Shown piece by piece: positions 7,754 through 15,078 of a stretch of DNA of 38,742 nt. The DNA lies in NCBI GenBank assembly GCA_964430505.1, contig CAYSGH010000036.1, positions 1 to 38,742 on the forward strand. The letters run 5' to 3'. Under the pieces are notes generated by a model. That model had not been told where the DNA came from and did not search any database. It was given only the letters and a program-made list of their open reading frames with translations. The stretch's first letter is position 1. Each line of letters opens with the position of its first letter. Origin of the DNA: UBA6176 sp032119375 (GTDB lineage Bacteria > Verrucomicrobiota > Verrucomicrobiia > Limisphaerales > UBA9464). A program made the position numbers and the translations under genes.

Positions 7754-8757
7754 CGTGCCTTTCCCGTCGCCCGAACCTCGCGTGCGTACTCGGCGAAGCG
7801 CCCGGCGATGTCCGCCGACCGTGCGTCGCCCGGATGCAGGATGACCCGGTACTTGAACGTCAGGCTTCCGCCCGCCGGGACCTTGAGGTCGCCCGAGCCC
7901 TTTTCCTTCTTCTCGAAGTCATGGATGCCGAAGGGATTGGCGGCGAAGAGGCCATAGTCGCGGGCGTGCCACCACGTGGGATGGCGGGGGTTGGTGGGGG
8001 CGTCGAGGATGGCGATGCCGGCCGTCTTGCCCTCGACGGGCCCGGAGTAGTCGGCCCATTCCGAGCGCTTGCCCCAGACCGAGCCGTCGAGGACGCCCTG
8101 TGCGTTGACCAGATGGCCCGCGCCCGGCTGGTTCTTGGGCTGCTTCACCCGCATCGACTCGGCCACGCGGATGGCGAACGTCCCCTCCTTGGTGTCGCCC
8201 AGCGTCAGGTCGCCGGCCGAGGCGTGGATGGTCACCTCGAAGTCGATCATGCGCACGTCGCCCTTGGGCCGGTGAAAGCGGTAGGTGCGCTCGTCATGCC
8301 CGAGCAGCTTGCCGTCCTTGGCGCGCCATTCGTTGCGCGTCGCCAGCACGCCGACGTCGGGCCCCGACTCCTTGCGAACGAAGTACTGGTGGATGGTGCG
8401 GCCGGCCTTCTCCACCTCGCTCCAGAGGTCCACGCCGTTCACGTCGCCATGGCTGTACCAGAAGGAGTGATGGTGCGGGTGGTCGTGTTCCTCCCCGGGC
8501 CCCTCCTCCTGGGGCCAACGCCGGGTCAGGTGATGGCCGTCCGCGTTGAGCAACGGGTACAGGAACGGGCGCGACACGTTGCGGAAGTGGTACGCGGTGA
8601 AGGGCCTGCCATCGAGCAGCACGTGCACCACGTCGTTGGACTCCACGAGCGCCACCCCGGCCATGCCGCGGCCCAGGCCGTGCGGCCGCGTGGCGCAACC
8701 GCACGCCAGGGCCAGCCCCAGCAAAAGAAACCACGTCCATCGCGCGCGTGAAGTCAC
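7750..8757 (-). CDS. PmoA/DUF6807-like exported protein
   Basis: About 335 residues using the GTG at 8757, chosen because it begins a lipoprotein-type leader (TSRARWTWFLLLGLALACGC). Upstream in-frame sequence lacks signal-peptide character. The body matches the PmoA-like (DUF6807) family common in Planctomycetota and Verrucomicrobiota: RPFLYPLLNADGHHLTRRWP, a His-rich block DHPHHHSFWYSHGDVNG, and a C-terminal beta-sandwich ending in KYRVILHPGD. Despite the name, the family is not methane monooxygenase subunit A; it is probably a carbohydrate-related protein with a galactose-mutarotase-like fold. It is the first gene of the minus-strand unit and is divergent from the CLC gene, so their promoters share 8758-8859. 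The biochemical role is unknown. Confidence 0.85.
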   Translation of the reverse strand: MTSRARWTWFLLLGLALACGCATRPHGLGRGMAGVALVESNDVVHVLLDGRPFTAYHFRNVSRPFLYPLLNADGHHLTRRWPQEEGPGEEHDHPHHHSFWYSHGDVNGVDLWSEVEKAGRTIHQYFVRKESGPDVGVLATRNEWRAKDGKLLGHDERTYRFHRPKGDVRMIDFEVTIHASAGDLTLGDTKEGTFAIRVAESMRVKQPKNQPGAGHLVNAQGVLDGSVWGKRSEWADYSGPVEGKTAGIAILDAPTNPRHPTWWHARDYGLFAANPFGIHDFEKKEKGSGDLKVPAGGSLTFKYRVILHPGDARSADIAGRFAEYAREVRATGKAR

Positions 8758-8859
8758 GGCGTCTTGGATACCGCCATGCAGGCGGGGCCGACAACGGCGA
8801 AGTTGGCCGTTCGTCCCGCGATGGACCCCGCCACGTGCCATCGATCATGCTCGACGCCG

Positions 8860-10143
8860 ATGTGGGGAATGGCGGCATCGCGCGGGGACGACGCGGCGAG
8901 GAAGCCGGGGAGGGTCGCCCTGGGGCGCATGGGCGCGGCCTGGCTGCTCACGGCGGCGGGCGGCGGCGTTGCGGGGGCGTTGTTCCTGGCCGGGTTGGAC
9001 GTCGCGACGGGCCTCCAGCGCCGGCACCCATGGTTGCTGGGGTTGCTCCCCATCCTGGGGTTTGTGGGGGCGTGGTGGTATCGCCGGGCGGACCCGCGGG
9101 CCGCAGCCGGGACGCCGTTGCTGTTGCGCTGCTCGCGCCTGCCGGACGAGCCGCCGCCGTTCGCCATGGCCCCGCTCATCGTGGGGACCACGCTTCTGAC
9201 GCACCTGGGCGGCGGGTCGGCCGGGCGCGAGGGGACGGCGTTGCAACTGGGCGGCGGGTGGGCGGCGGGCGTGATGCGATGGCTTCGGATGCCGGCGGGC
9301 GCGGGCGCATGGTTGCTGCCGTGCGGGATGGCGGCGGGCTTCGCGGCAGTGTTCGGCACGCCGTGGGCGGCGGCGGTGTTCGTGATGGAGGTGGTACGGT
9401 CCGGGGAACGGCGCGGGTGGCGTTGGGCCGCGTGCCTTGGGTGCGCATGGGCCGCGCATGGGGTGGCGCTGGGGTGCGGGGCCCGGCACTCGGACCTTTC
9501 GTTGGACGTGGGGCCAGGGGTTCCCGAGGCCCGATGGCTGGCGGCGGCGGCGGCCTGCGGCGTGGCCATGGGCGTGCTGGCGCGGGGCTTCCTGCGGGCC
9601 ATGCACGATGCGCGGCGCGCCTTCGAGAGGCTGCCGTCCTGGTGGATGCGGCCGATGACGGGCGGCGTGCTCGTGGGGGTCGCCGTCCTGGCGACCGGGC
9701 AGCGCGGGTTCCTGGGGCTTGGCATGGAGCCGATGGACGCGGGCGACCCGTCGATCCTGGGTTGCCTGCGCGGGGATGCGATCGCGCCGTGGGCGTGGGC
9801 GGCGAAGCTGGCGTTCACCGTGGCCACCGTGGCCTCGGGCTTCCGCGGCGGGGAGGTCACCCCGCTCTTCTTCATCGGCGCCACGGCGGGCCATGCCATC
9901 GGCACGGCGTGGGGCGCGCCCCCGTCGTTGATGGCGGCGGCCGGGTTGGCGTCGCTGTTTGGGGCGGCAAGCCGTGCGCCCTGGGCATGCGCCGTGATGG
10001 GGCTCGAGTTGTTTGGCTGGGGCGCGTTGCCCTACGTGGCGGCCGCGTGCGCGACGGCCCGGGCGGCAGGCCCCTGCCTCGGCTTGTATGAAGATGCCTC
10101 GAGGGCGACCCCGAAAGGCACCGACTCGCGAGGACGGTCCTGA
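8860..10143 (+). CDS. CLC-family anion channel/antiporter, fluoride-type (CLC-F) candidate
   Basis: About 427 residues from the ATG at 8860; the frame is open upstream to 8764 and an ATG at 8869 is also possible. It is a polytopic membrane protein with CLC hallmarks: GGSAGREGT (residues 118-126, gating Glu124), MAAGFAAVFGTPWAAAVFVME, and GFRGGEVTPLFFIGA (327 onward). The GREGT form (Thr where chloride-type ClcA has Pro) and the absence of the GSGIP anion-coordinating motif recall the CLC-F fluoride/proton antiporters. No CBS domains are present. From family knowledge it would export fluoride, or otherwise exchange chloride and protons. The subfamily call is from remembered motifs and is less certain than the CLC call. 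Confidence 0.85.
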   Translation: MWGMAASRGDDAARKPGRVALGRMGAAWLLTAAGGGVAGALFLAGLDVATGLQRRHPWLLGLLPILGFVGAWWYRRADPRAAAGTPLLLRCSRLPDEPPPFAMAPLIVGTTLLTHLGGGSAGREGTALQLGGGWAAGVMRWLRMPAGAGAWLLPCGMAAGFAAVFGTPWAAAVFVMEVVRSGERRGWRWAACLGCAWAAHGVALGCGARHSDLSLDVGPGVPEARWLAAAAACGVAMGVLARGFLRAMHDARRAFERLPSWWMRPMTGGVLVGVAVLATGQRGFLGLGMEPMDAGDPSILGCLRGDAIAPWAWAAKLAFTVATVASGFRGGEVTPLFFIGATAGHAIGTAWGAPPSLMAAAGLASLFGAASRAPWACAVMGLELFGWGALPYVAAACATARAAGPCLGLYEDASRATPKGTDSRGRS

Positions 10144-10209
10144 AAACAACGAGAACCTCCTTGCGGGCGATTCGGGTCCTTGGAGCCCTCGACCCGGACA
10201 TCCCCTCGC

Positions 10210-10931
10210 GTGAAACCGACGCAGGCGGCGCCCACGTCCGCATCGACGCGGGCCTTCACGTTGATCGAGTTGCTGGTGGTCGTCGCGATCATCGCCATCC
10301 TTGCCGGGATGTTGTTGCCGGTGCTGGGCCGAGCCCGCGAGGCGGGGCGCGCGACGGTTTGTTCCAACAACCTCCGGCAAATGGGGCTCGCGTCCGTGAT
10401 GTATTCCCACGACTACAAGGGCCGGCTGCCGTCGTTCCGCGACTGGCTGTACGTGCGCGTGGGGGACCTCGCCACCGGCAAGCTTACCCGTACCTGAAGT
10501 CGCGCGCGACCTACCAGTGCCCGACCGACCAGGCGGAGCTGAGGTCTGGGAGGAAGCAGGTGATTCCGCCTGGCAATGGCGGCCCGGGCGGCGGCAATCG
10601 CTCGGCCAAGCGCGACGACAGCTACGCGATGAACTGCGGGCTGTGCCATGGGGAGGACATGGGCAAGTTCATCGCGCCGTCCCAGACGATGCTCTACATG
10701 GAGGCCTTGATGGGGCCGCAGGACGACTCGGGCGAGGCCGGGCCCACATTCGGCGCGCGCACGCTGGCCACCCGGCACAACAAGCGCGGCCACGACGTCA
10801 TGACGGATGGCCATGTGGAACGCATGAACGAGAAGCAAAGCGTCGCCGCCGAGAGGTTGAAGCGCTTCTGGTTCCCCACGGACCTCACCACCGGCCCGGG
10901 CGGCATGGACATGGCCCGTGGCCTCCGATGA
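10210..10931 (+). pseudogene. Prepilin-like H-X9-DG protein gene with a frameshift
   Basis: The GTG at 10210 gives a short basic leader (VKPTQAAPTSASTRA) followed by FTLIELLVVVAIIAILAGMLL, a type IV pilin/type II secretion pseudopilin N-terminus. Frame 1 then stops at about 10497, while the rest of the protein continues in another frame to 10931: YPYLKSRATYQCPTD, then RHNKRGHDVMTDGHVE, which is the H-X9-DG motif of this verrucomicrobial family. One missing base near 10481-10487 (AAGCTTACCC; an extra T would restore KLYPYLKS) explains the break. Either the gene is a young pseudogene or the assembly has a single-base error. The residue before the cleavage-site Phe is Ala rather than the usual Gly. 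Intact family members are probably exported surface proteins. Confidence 0.82.
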
Positions 10932-10963
10932 GGCGGCGCGCGCGACGGGCGGCGTGAACGGGG

Positions 10964-10982
10964 CGGGGCCGAATTGGCCCCG
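10964..10982. terminator. Hairpin between convergent genes
   Basis: CGGGGCC-GAATT-GGCCCCG is a perfect 7-bp stem with a 5-nt loop in the 84-bp gap between the convergent prepilin-like and permease genes. It has no T-run on either side, so any terminator role rests on its position and symmetry. Confidence 0.4.
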
Positions 10983-11015
10983 TGGGCCCGCGTCCCGCCA
11001 TCCTTCGCGTCCCGC

Positions 11016-12479
11016 TCACAACCCCGCCACGGGCGGGCCCTTGAACCGACGACGTTCCCAGCCCAACCACACGACGGCCATCACGCCGGCGACGCCGAGG
11101 ACGATGGGCAACGCCAGTTGATTCGGCGGTTGGACGCCGATGACGAGGAGGCCACCACATCCGGCGACGGACACGGCGGCCAACGGCCGGAACGCCCGGC
11201 CCAGGCTCCAGGTGCCGGGCCGCGTCCAGCGATGGCCCCACGCCCGCCAACCCGCCGCGACGGGCAGCACGTAGCTCACGTAGAGCAACACGGTGCAGAC
11301 CACGGCGATGGTGGTGTAGGGCACCAACGCCGAGAACGCCCCTCCGGACAAAGCGGCGACCCACACGGCGACGGCCGGGCAGCCCGTGGACGGGTCCACG
11401 CGCCGCAGCCACGCCGACCCCGGCAGCCCGCCGTCCCGCGCAAACGCGAAGACCATGCGCGACGCCGACGTCAACGCGGCCAGGCCGCACAGGTATTGCA
11501 CCAGCACGATCCCACCGAGCAACGCCGTGGCGGCCCAGCCCGGCAGGCGTTGGCCAACCACCCACGGCACCACCTCCGCACCCTTCGCCACGGCCTCCGG
11601 GATGGATGGCAAGGCCAGCAGGATCGCGCCCACCAACGCCCAGCCCGCCAGGCTCGAGACCAGCACCGAGCGCAGGATGCCGCGCGGGACGTTCACGGAC
11701 GCGCCCACGGTTTCCTCGGCCGTGTGCGCGGAGGCGTCGAAGCCCGTGATGGTGTAGGCGGGCAACATGAGCCCGAGGGCGAACAACCAGGCCAGGTTGC
11801 TGGTGCGCGGGAACCCGGCCCCGCCGACGGCCACGCCACTGAAGTTCTCGAACCGCCACAGCCGCGGGAATTCGAGCGAGGGCGTGGCCCAGACCAAGCC
11901 GCCCACCAGCGCCGCCGTGAGCGCAAGGATCATCCAGCCGCTGAGGTCCGTGAGGCGCGTCACGAGCTTCATCCCGTGGTGGTTGAGCCAGCCTTGCGAC
12001 AGCACCATGCCCAGCACCGCGGCCAGCTTCACGGCAGACTCGCGCCCCGCCGGGGGCGTCCAGCCCAGGGCGGCCAGCGCGAAGTCATACGTGCCCGCGT
12101 TGACGGTCGCGAGCACGGTCACCAAGCCCGCCAGGTTGAACCACGCCGTCGCCCAGCCCAGCCCGCGCCCGCCGAGGATGGAGCCCCAGTGGTAAAGGCC
12201 CCCCGCCGTGGGAAACGCGGAGGCGATGTGCGCCATCGAGGCCGCCACCGCCAGCGAGAACAGGCAGCCGGCCGGCCAGCCCAGCCCAATCCCGGCCCCG
12301 CCCACGGAGCCGAGGCCCACGTGGAACGACGTGATGCCGCCCGCGAGGATGCAGATGATCGAGAGCGAGATGGCGAAGTTCGAGAACGCCGACATGCGCC
12401 GCCGCAGCTCCGGCTCGTAGCCCAGCGTCCGCAACATGCGGTCGTCGGCGTCCGCCGGGCCTTGGCCGGGGGATTTCAT
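11016..12479 (-). CDS. APC-superfamily amino acid permease
   Basis: 487 residues from the ATG at 12479. Sequence upstream of that point in the same frame is antisense to trpE and not part of the gene. The start region LGYEPELRRRMSAFSNFAISLSIICILAG and the block ASAFPTAGGLYHWGSIL are typical of the APC family (GABA/choline-type permeases). About 12 membrane segments are visible by hydrophobicity, with GFDASAHTAEET in the middle as in family members. Its ATG overlaps the trpE stop by 4 bp, so the two are translationally coupled; that suggests, but does not prove, an aromatic or related amino-acid substrate. It converges with the prepilin-like gene. Confidence 0.9.
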   Translation of the reverse strand: MKSPGQGPADADDRMLRTLGYEPELRRRMSAFSNFAISLSIICILAGGITSFHVGLGSVGGAGIGLGWPAGCLFSLAVAASMAHIASAFPTAGGLYHWGSILGGRGLGWATAWFNLAGLVTVLATVNAGTYDFALAALGWTPPAGRESAVKLAAVLGMVLSQGWLNHHGMKLVTRLTDLSGWMILALTAALVGGLVWATPSLEFPRLWRFENFSGVAVGGAGFPRTSNLAWLFALGLMLPAYTITGFDASAHTAEETVGASVNVPRGILRSVLVSSLAGWALVGAILLALPSIPEAVAKGAEVVPWVVGQRLPGWAATALLGGIVLVQYLCGLAALTSASRMVFAFARDGGLPGSAWLRRVDPSTGCPAVAVWVAALSGGAFSALVPYTTIAVVCTVLLYVSYVLPVAAGWRAWGHRWTRPGTWSLGRAFRPLAAVSVAGCGGLLVIGVQPPNQLALPIVLGVAGVMAVVWLGWERRRFKGPPVAGL

Positions 12480-14020
12480 GCGCGTTCCCCGGAGGCCTCG
12501 CGCGGGAAGCCCTCCGCCAGCGAGATGGCCTTCCGCATCGCCTTCGACTTGTTGACCGTCTCGTCGAACTCGGCCTCCGGCGTGGAGTCGTTGACCCAGC
12601 CCCCGCCCGCCTGCACGTGCGCCTTGCCGTCCTTGAGCAACGCCGTCCGGATCGTGATGCAATGGTCCGAGTTGCCGTTGAACCCGAAGTAGCCGACGCA
12701 GCCGCCGTAGGGCCCGCGCGTGGTCCCCTCCAGCTCCGCGATCACCTGCATCGCGCGGATCTTGGGAGCCCCGGACAACGTCCCCGCCGGGAACGTCGTG
12801 CGCATCAGGTCGTAGGCGTTGCTGTCGGGCCGCAGCCGGCCGTTCACCTGCGACACGATGTGCATCACGTGCGAGTAGCGCTCCACCACCATCATGTCCT
12901 GCACCTGGACGCTCCCGAAGTCGCACACGCGCCCAATGTCGTTCCGCGCCAGGTCCACCAGCATGACGTGCTCCGCCCGTTCCTTCGGGTCCGCCAGCAG
13001 CTCCTGCTCCAGGCGCTGGTCCTCCTCCTCCGTGGCGCCCCGCCGACGCGTCCCCGCGATCGGCCGGATCTCCACCTTGCGGTCCTCGCACCGCACATGG
13101 AGCTCGGGCGACGCCCCGACGAGCGCCATGCCCTCCAGTTCCAGCAGGAACATGTACGGCGACGGGTTGATCGACCGCACCGCCCGGTACACGTCCACCG
13201 CCGAGGCCGCCACCGGGGCCGTGAACCGCTGCGACCCCACCACCTGGATGATGTCGCCCGACCGGATGTACTCCTTGGCCTTGTTCACCTTCTCGAAGAA
13301 GGCCTCGCGCGTGGTGTTGGACTGGAAGTTCGCCGGCCTCGGCTCGTCCGGGAGCGACAAGGGCTCGTACGCGCAGGGCTGCCGCAGGCACTCCACGATG
13401 CGCTCGATCTCGCCCACGGCGTCGTCGTAGTAGTCGCCGGGGTCCGCCCCGGGCTCCACCACGGCGTTGACCACGACGGTCATCGTCTGCGCGACGCGGT
13501 CGAAGAGGACGAGCTGGTCGGCCACCATGTAGTACAAGACGGGCGTGCCGAGCTCGTCCTGGGGCGGCCGGGGCACGATGGGCTCCAGGTCATGGATGAA
13601 CTCGTAGGCCAGGAAGCCCACCGCGCCGCCGCAGAACCGCGGCAGGCCCGGCAGCTCCACGGGCTTGTACCGCGCCATGAACGACTCCACCAACGCCAGC
13701 CCGTCCCGCAGCCGGCCTGGCGTCCCGGGCGCGGCCGTCGGGTCCACCTCGTGCCGTTCCACGATCATCCCGTCCTGCCGCACCTCCACCCGCGACCCCA
13801 CCTGGCGGATGATCGCGCGCGGCCCGCAGCCCACGAACGAGTACCGTCCGAGGTGCTCGCCCCCCTCGATCGACTCGAACAGGAACGACTCGCCGTGCCC
13901 CCGCAGCTTGCGGTAGGCGGACAAGGGCGTCTCCAGGTCGGCCAGCAGGCGCCGCGTGACGGGGATCGTGTTCCCCTGGGTGGTCAGCTTCAGAAACTCT
14001 TCTCGTGTCGGTGAATACAT
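12476..14020 (-). CDS. trpE: Anthranilate synthase component I
   Basis: 514 residues from the ATG at 14020; an upstream in-frame start at 14059 would add 13 residues without family support. TrpE converts chorismate and ammonia or glutamine-derived nitrogen to anthranilate, the first step of tryptophan synthesis, together with TrpG. An N-terminal domain is followed by the chorismate-binding domain. Visible blocks are FLFESIEGGEHLGRYSF (the region of the tryptophan feedback site), SGDIIQVVGSQRF, SPELHVR, RPIAGTRRRG, EHVMLVDLARNDIGRVC and TTFPAGTLSGAPKIRAM. No trpG follows; instead the permease gene starts inside the trpE stop. No leader peptide with tandem Trp codons is seen in the 98 bp upstream. 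Confidence 0.96.
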   Translation of the reverse strand: MYSPTREEFLKLTTQGNTIPVTRRLLADLETPLSAYRKLRGHGESFLFESIEGGEHLGRYSFVGCGPRAIIRQVGSRVEVRQDGMIVERHEVDPTAAPGTPGRLRDGLALVESFMARYKPVELPGLPRFCGGAVGFLAYEFIHDLEPIVPRPPQDELGTPVLYYMVADQLVLFDRVAQTMTVVVNAVVEPGADPGDYYDDAVGEIERIVECLRQPCAYEPLSLPDEPRPANFQSNTTREAFFEKVNKAKEYIRSGDIIQVVGSQRFTAPVAASAVDVYRAVRSINPSPYMFLLELEGMALVGASPELHVRCEDRKVEIRPIAGTRRRGATEEEDQRLEQELLADPKERAEHVMLVDLARNDIGRVCDFGSVQVQDMMVVERYSHVMHIVSQVNGRLRPDSNAYDLMRTTFPAGTLSGAPKIRAMQVIAELEGTTRGPYGGCVGYFGFNGNSDHCITIRTALLKDGKAHVQAGGGWVNDSTPEAEFDETVNKSKAMRKAISLAEGFPREASGERA

Positions 14021-14118
14021 CCGTCGGGCCAGACTATGGACTTCGCCGACGCGATTCAATTGGGGCGACGGGTTCCATCCGGAGATTCTTCCGGGAGGGG
14101 CGTGTGCCGCGCGACGCG

Positions 14119-15072
14119 CTACGCCCGCCGGGCAGGCTTGGGCTTGCGGGCGGGGGCCTTGGGCCGCGCGCGTGGCGCACGTGCGGCGGCCTTGCTTGCC
14201 GAGGCCTTGGCCTTCTTGGAAGGCGTCGCAGGTGCGGGACGCTTGCGGGCAACGGGCCGACGTGTCGAACGGGCTGGGCGCGGAGCCGCGGCAGGATCGT
14301 GGGACGATGCCCGGGCGGCGGCGGGCGTGGGTGCGGGCGTGGGTGCGGGCGTGGACGGCGCGGCGGCGGACTCGATTTCGACGCCGAACAACGCGGACAG
14401 GTCCTCGCCCTCAAGCCCTGCGGCGACGCCCTCGGCAGGGACGGCAACGGCCGTTTGCCCGGCCGCGACGACGAGGTCGTTCATGTCCACGCCGCGCAAG
14501 GTGAAGAACAACTCGGGGCGCATGTCCAGGCGCGCGCCCACGCCGTACAACGTTGCCGCCACGTGCTTGCACATGTCGGCCCAGTCCGGGCACGAGCACG
14601 ACAGCTTGATCTCGGCCGGGCGCGGGAACAGGCCCGAAGCGGGGTGGGTGACGGACTGGAGGAGGGACGGCGGAAGGCGGCCCTGAAGCAGGTCGATGAC
14701 CTGGGTGACCTTGTCGGTGGCGGACTCGACGAACTGGGTCCAGCGGGGGGCCGGGAGGGCCGCGATGGTGACGCGGACTTTGTAGAGATCGGATCCCTGG
14801 ACGAGGGCCTCGACGACGCCCTGCTGGATACGGAGGTCGATGACGAGGCCGTTGCGCACGTAGGAGCGGCCCCGCGGGAGGCGGTTTGAGTAGTCGCTGA
14901 AGGACTCCAGGTGCGAGCACCACGACTTGCCCCAGAAGGTTGCGGCGATCTTGCTGCCTTGCAGGACCACGGGCTCGCGTCCGCCGGCCTTGTCGGCCTT
15001 GCTGGCGGCGGCCTTCGCCTTGCGCACGCGCTCGCCAACGGGGACGTAACGGGGGAATCGCGACCAGCTCAT
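14119..15072 (-). CDS. SWIM zinc-finger protein with a basic, histone-like tail
   Basis: 317 residues. The SWIM motif CSCPDWADMCKH (Cys159, Cys161, Cys168, His170) is intact. This small zinc module binds nucleic acid or protein and often accompanies SNF2 ATPases. The N-terminal part (FWGKSWCSHLESFSDYSNRLPRGRSYVRNG) is the conserved region of bacterial SWIM proteins. From about residue 238 the protein becomes an Ala/Pro/Lys/Arg-rich tail with PAPTPAPTP repeats, ending in KAPARKPKPARRA and resembling bacterial histone-H1-like tails; it is probably disordered and DNA-binding. The gene begins 6 bp after the SNF2 helicase stop, so the two form an operon. Together they may remodel protein-DNA complexes or stalled transcription complexes. 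Confidence 0.9.
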   Translation of the reverse strand: MSWSRFPRYVPVGERVRKAKAAASKADKAGGREPVVLQGSKIAATFWGKSWCSHLESFSDYSNRLPRGRSYVRNGLVIDLRIQQGVVEALVQGSDLYKVRVTIAALPAPRWTQFVESATDKVTQVIDLLQGRLPPSLLQSVTHPASGLFPRPAEIKLSCSCPDWADMCKHVAATLYGVGARLDMRPELFFTLRGVDMNDLVVAAGQTAVAVPAEGVAAGLEGEDLSALFGVEIESAAAPSTPAPTPAPTPAAARASSHDPAAAPRPARSTRRPVARKRPAPATPSKKAKASASKAAARAPRARPKAPARKPKPARRA

Positions 15073-15078
15073 GCCCCG

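Noticed and set aside
7750..8757. Methane monooxygenase subunit (from the PmoA family name).
   Set aside because: The protein has a signal peptide and a soluble beta-sandwich body, not the membrane subunit of particulate methane monooxygenase.
8758..8870. Possible fluoride riboswitch upstream of the CLC gene (GATGGACCCCGCC followed by GCCGATGTGGGG).
   Set aside because: The CCCC/GGGG pairing is suggestive, but the pseudoknot strands, the AAAC segment and the TGATG-NCCT ending of the crcB motif are not present.
14021..14118. Tryptophan attenuator or leader peptide upstream of trpE.
   Set aside because: No tandem Trp codons and no alternative terminator hairpin with a T-run are visible.
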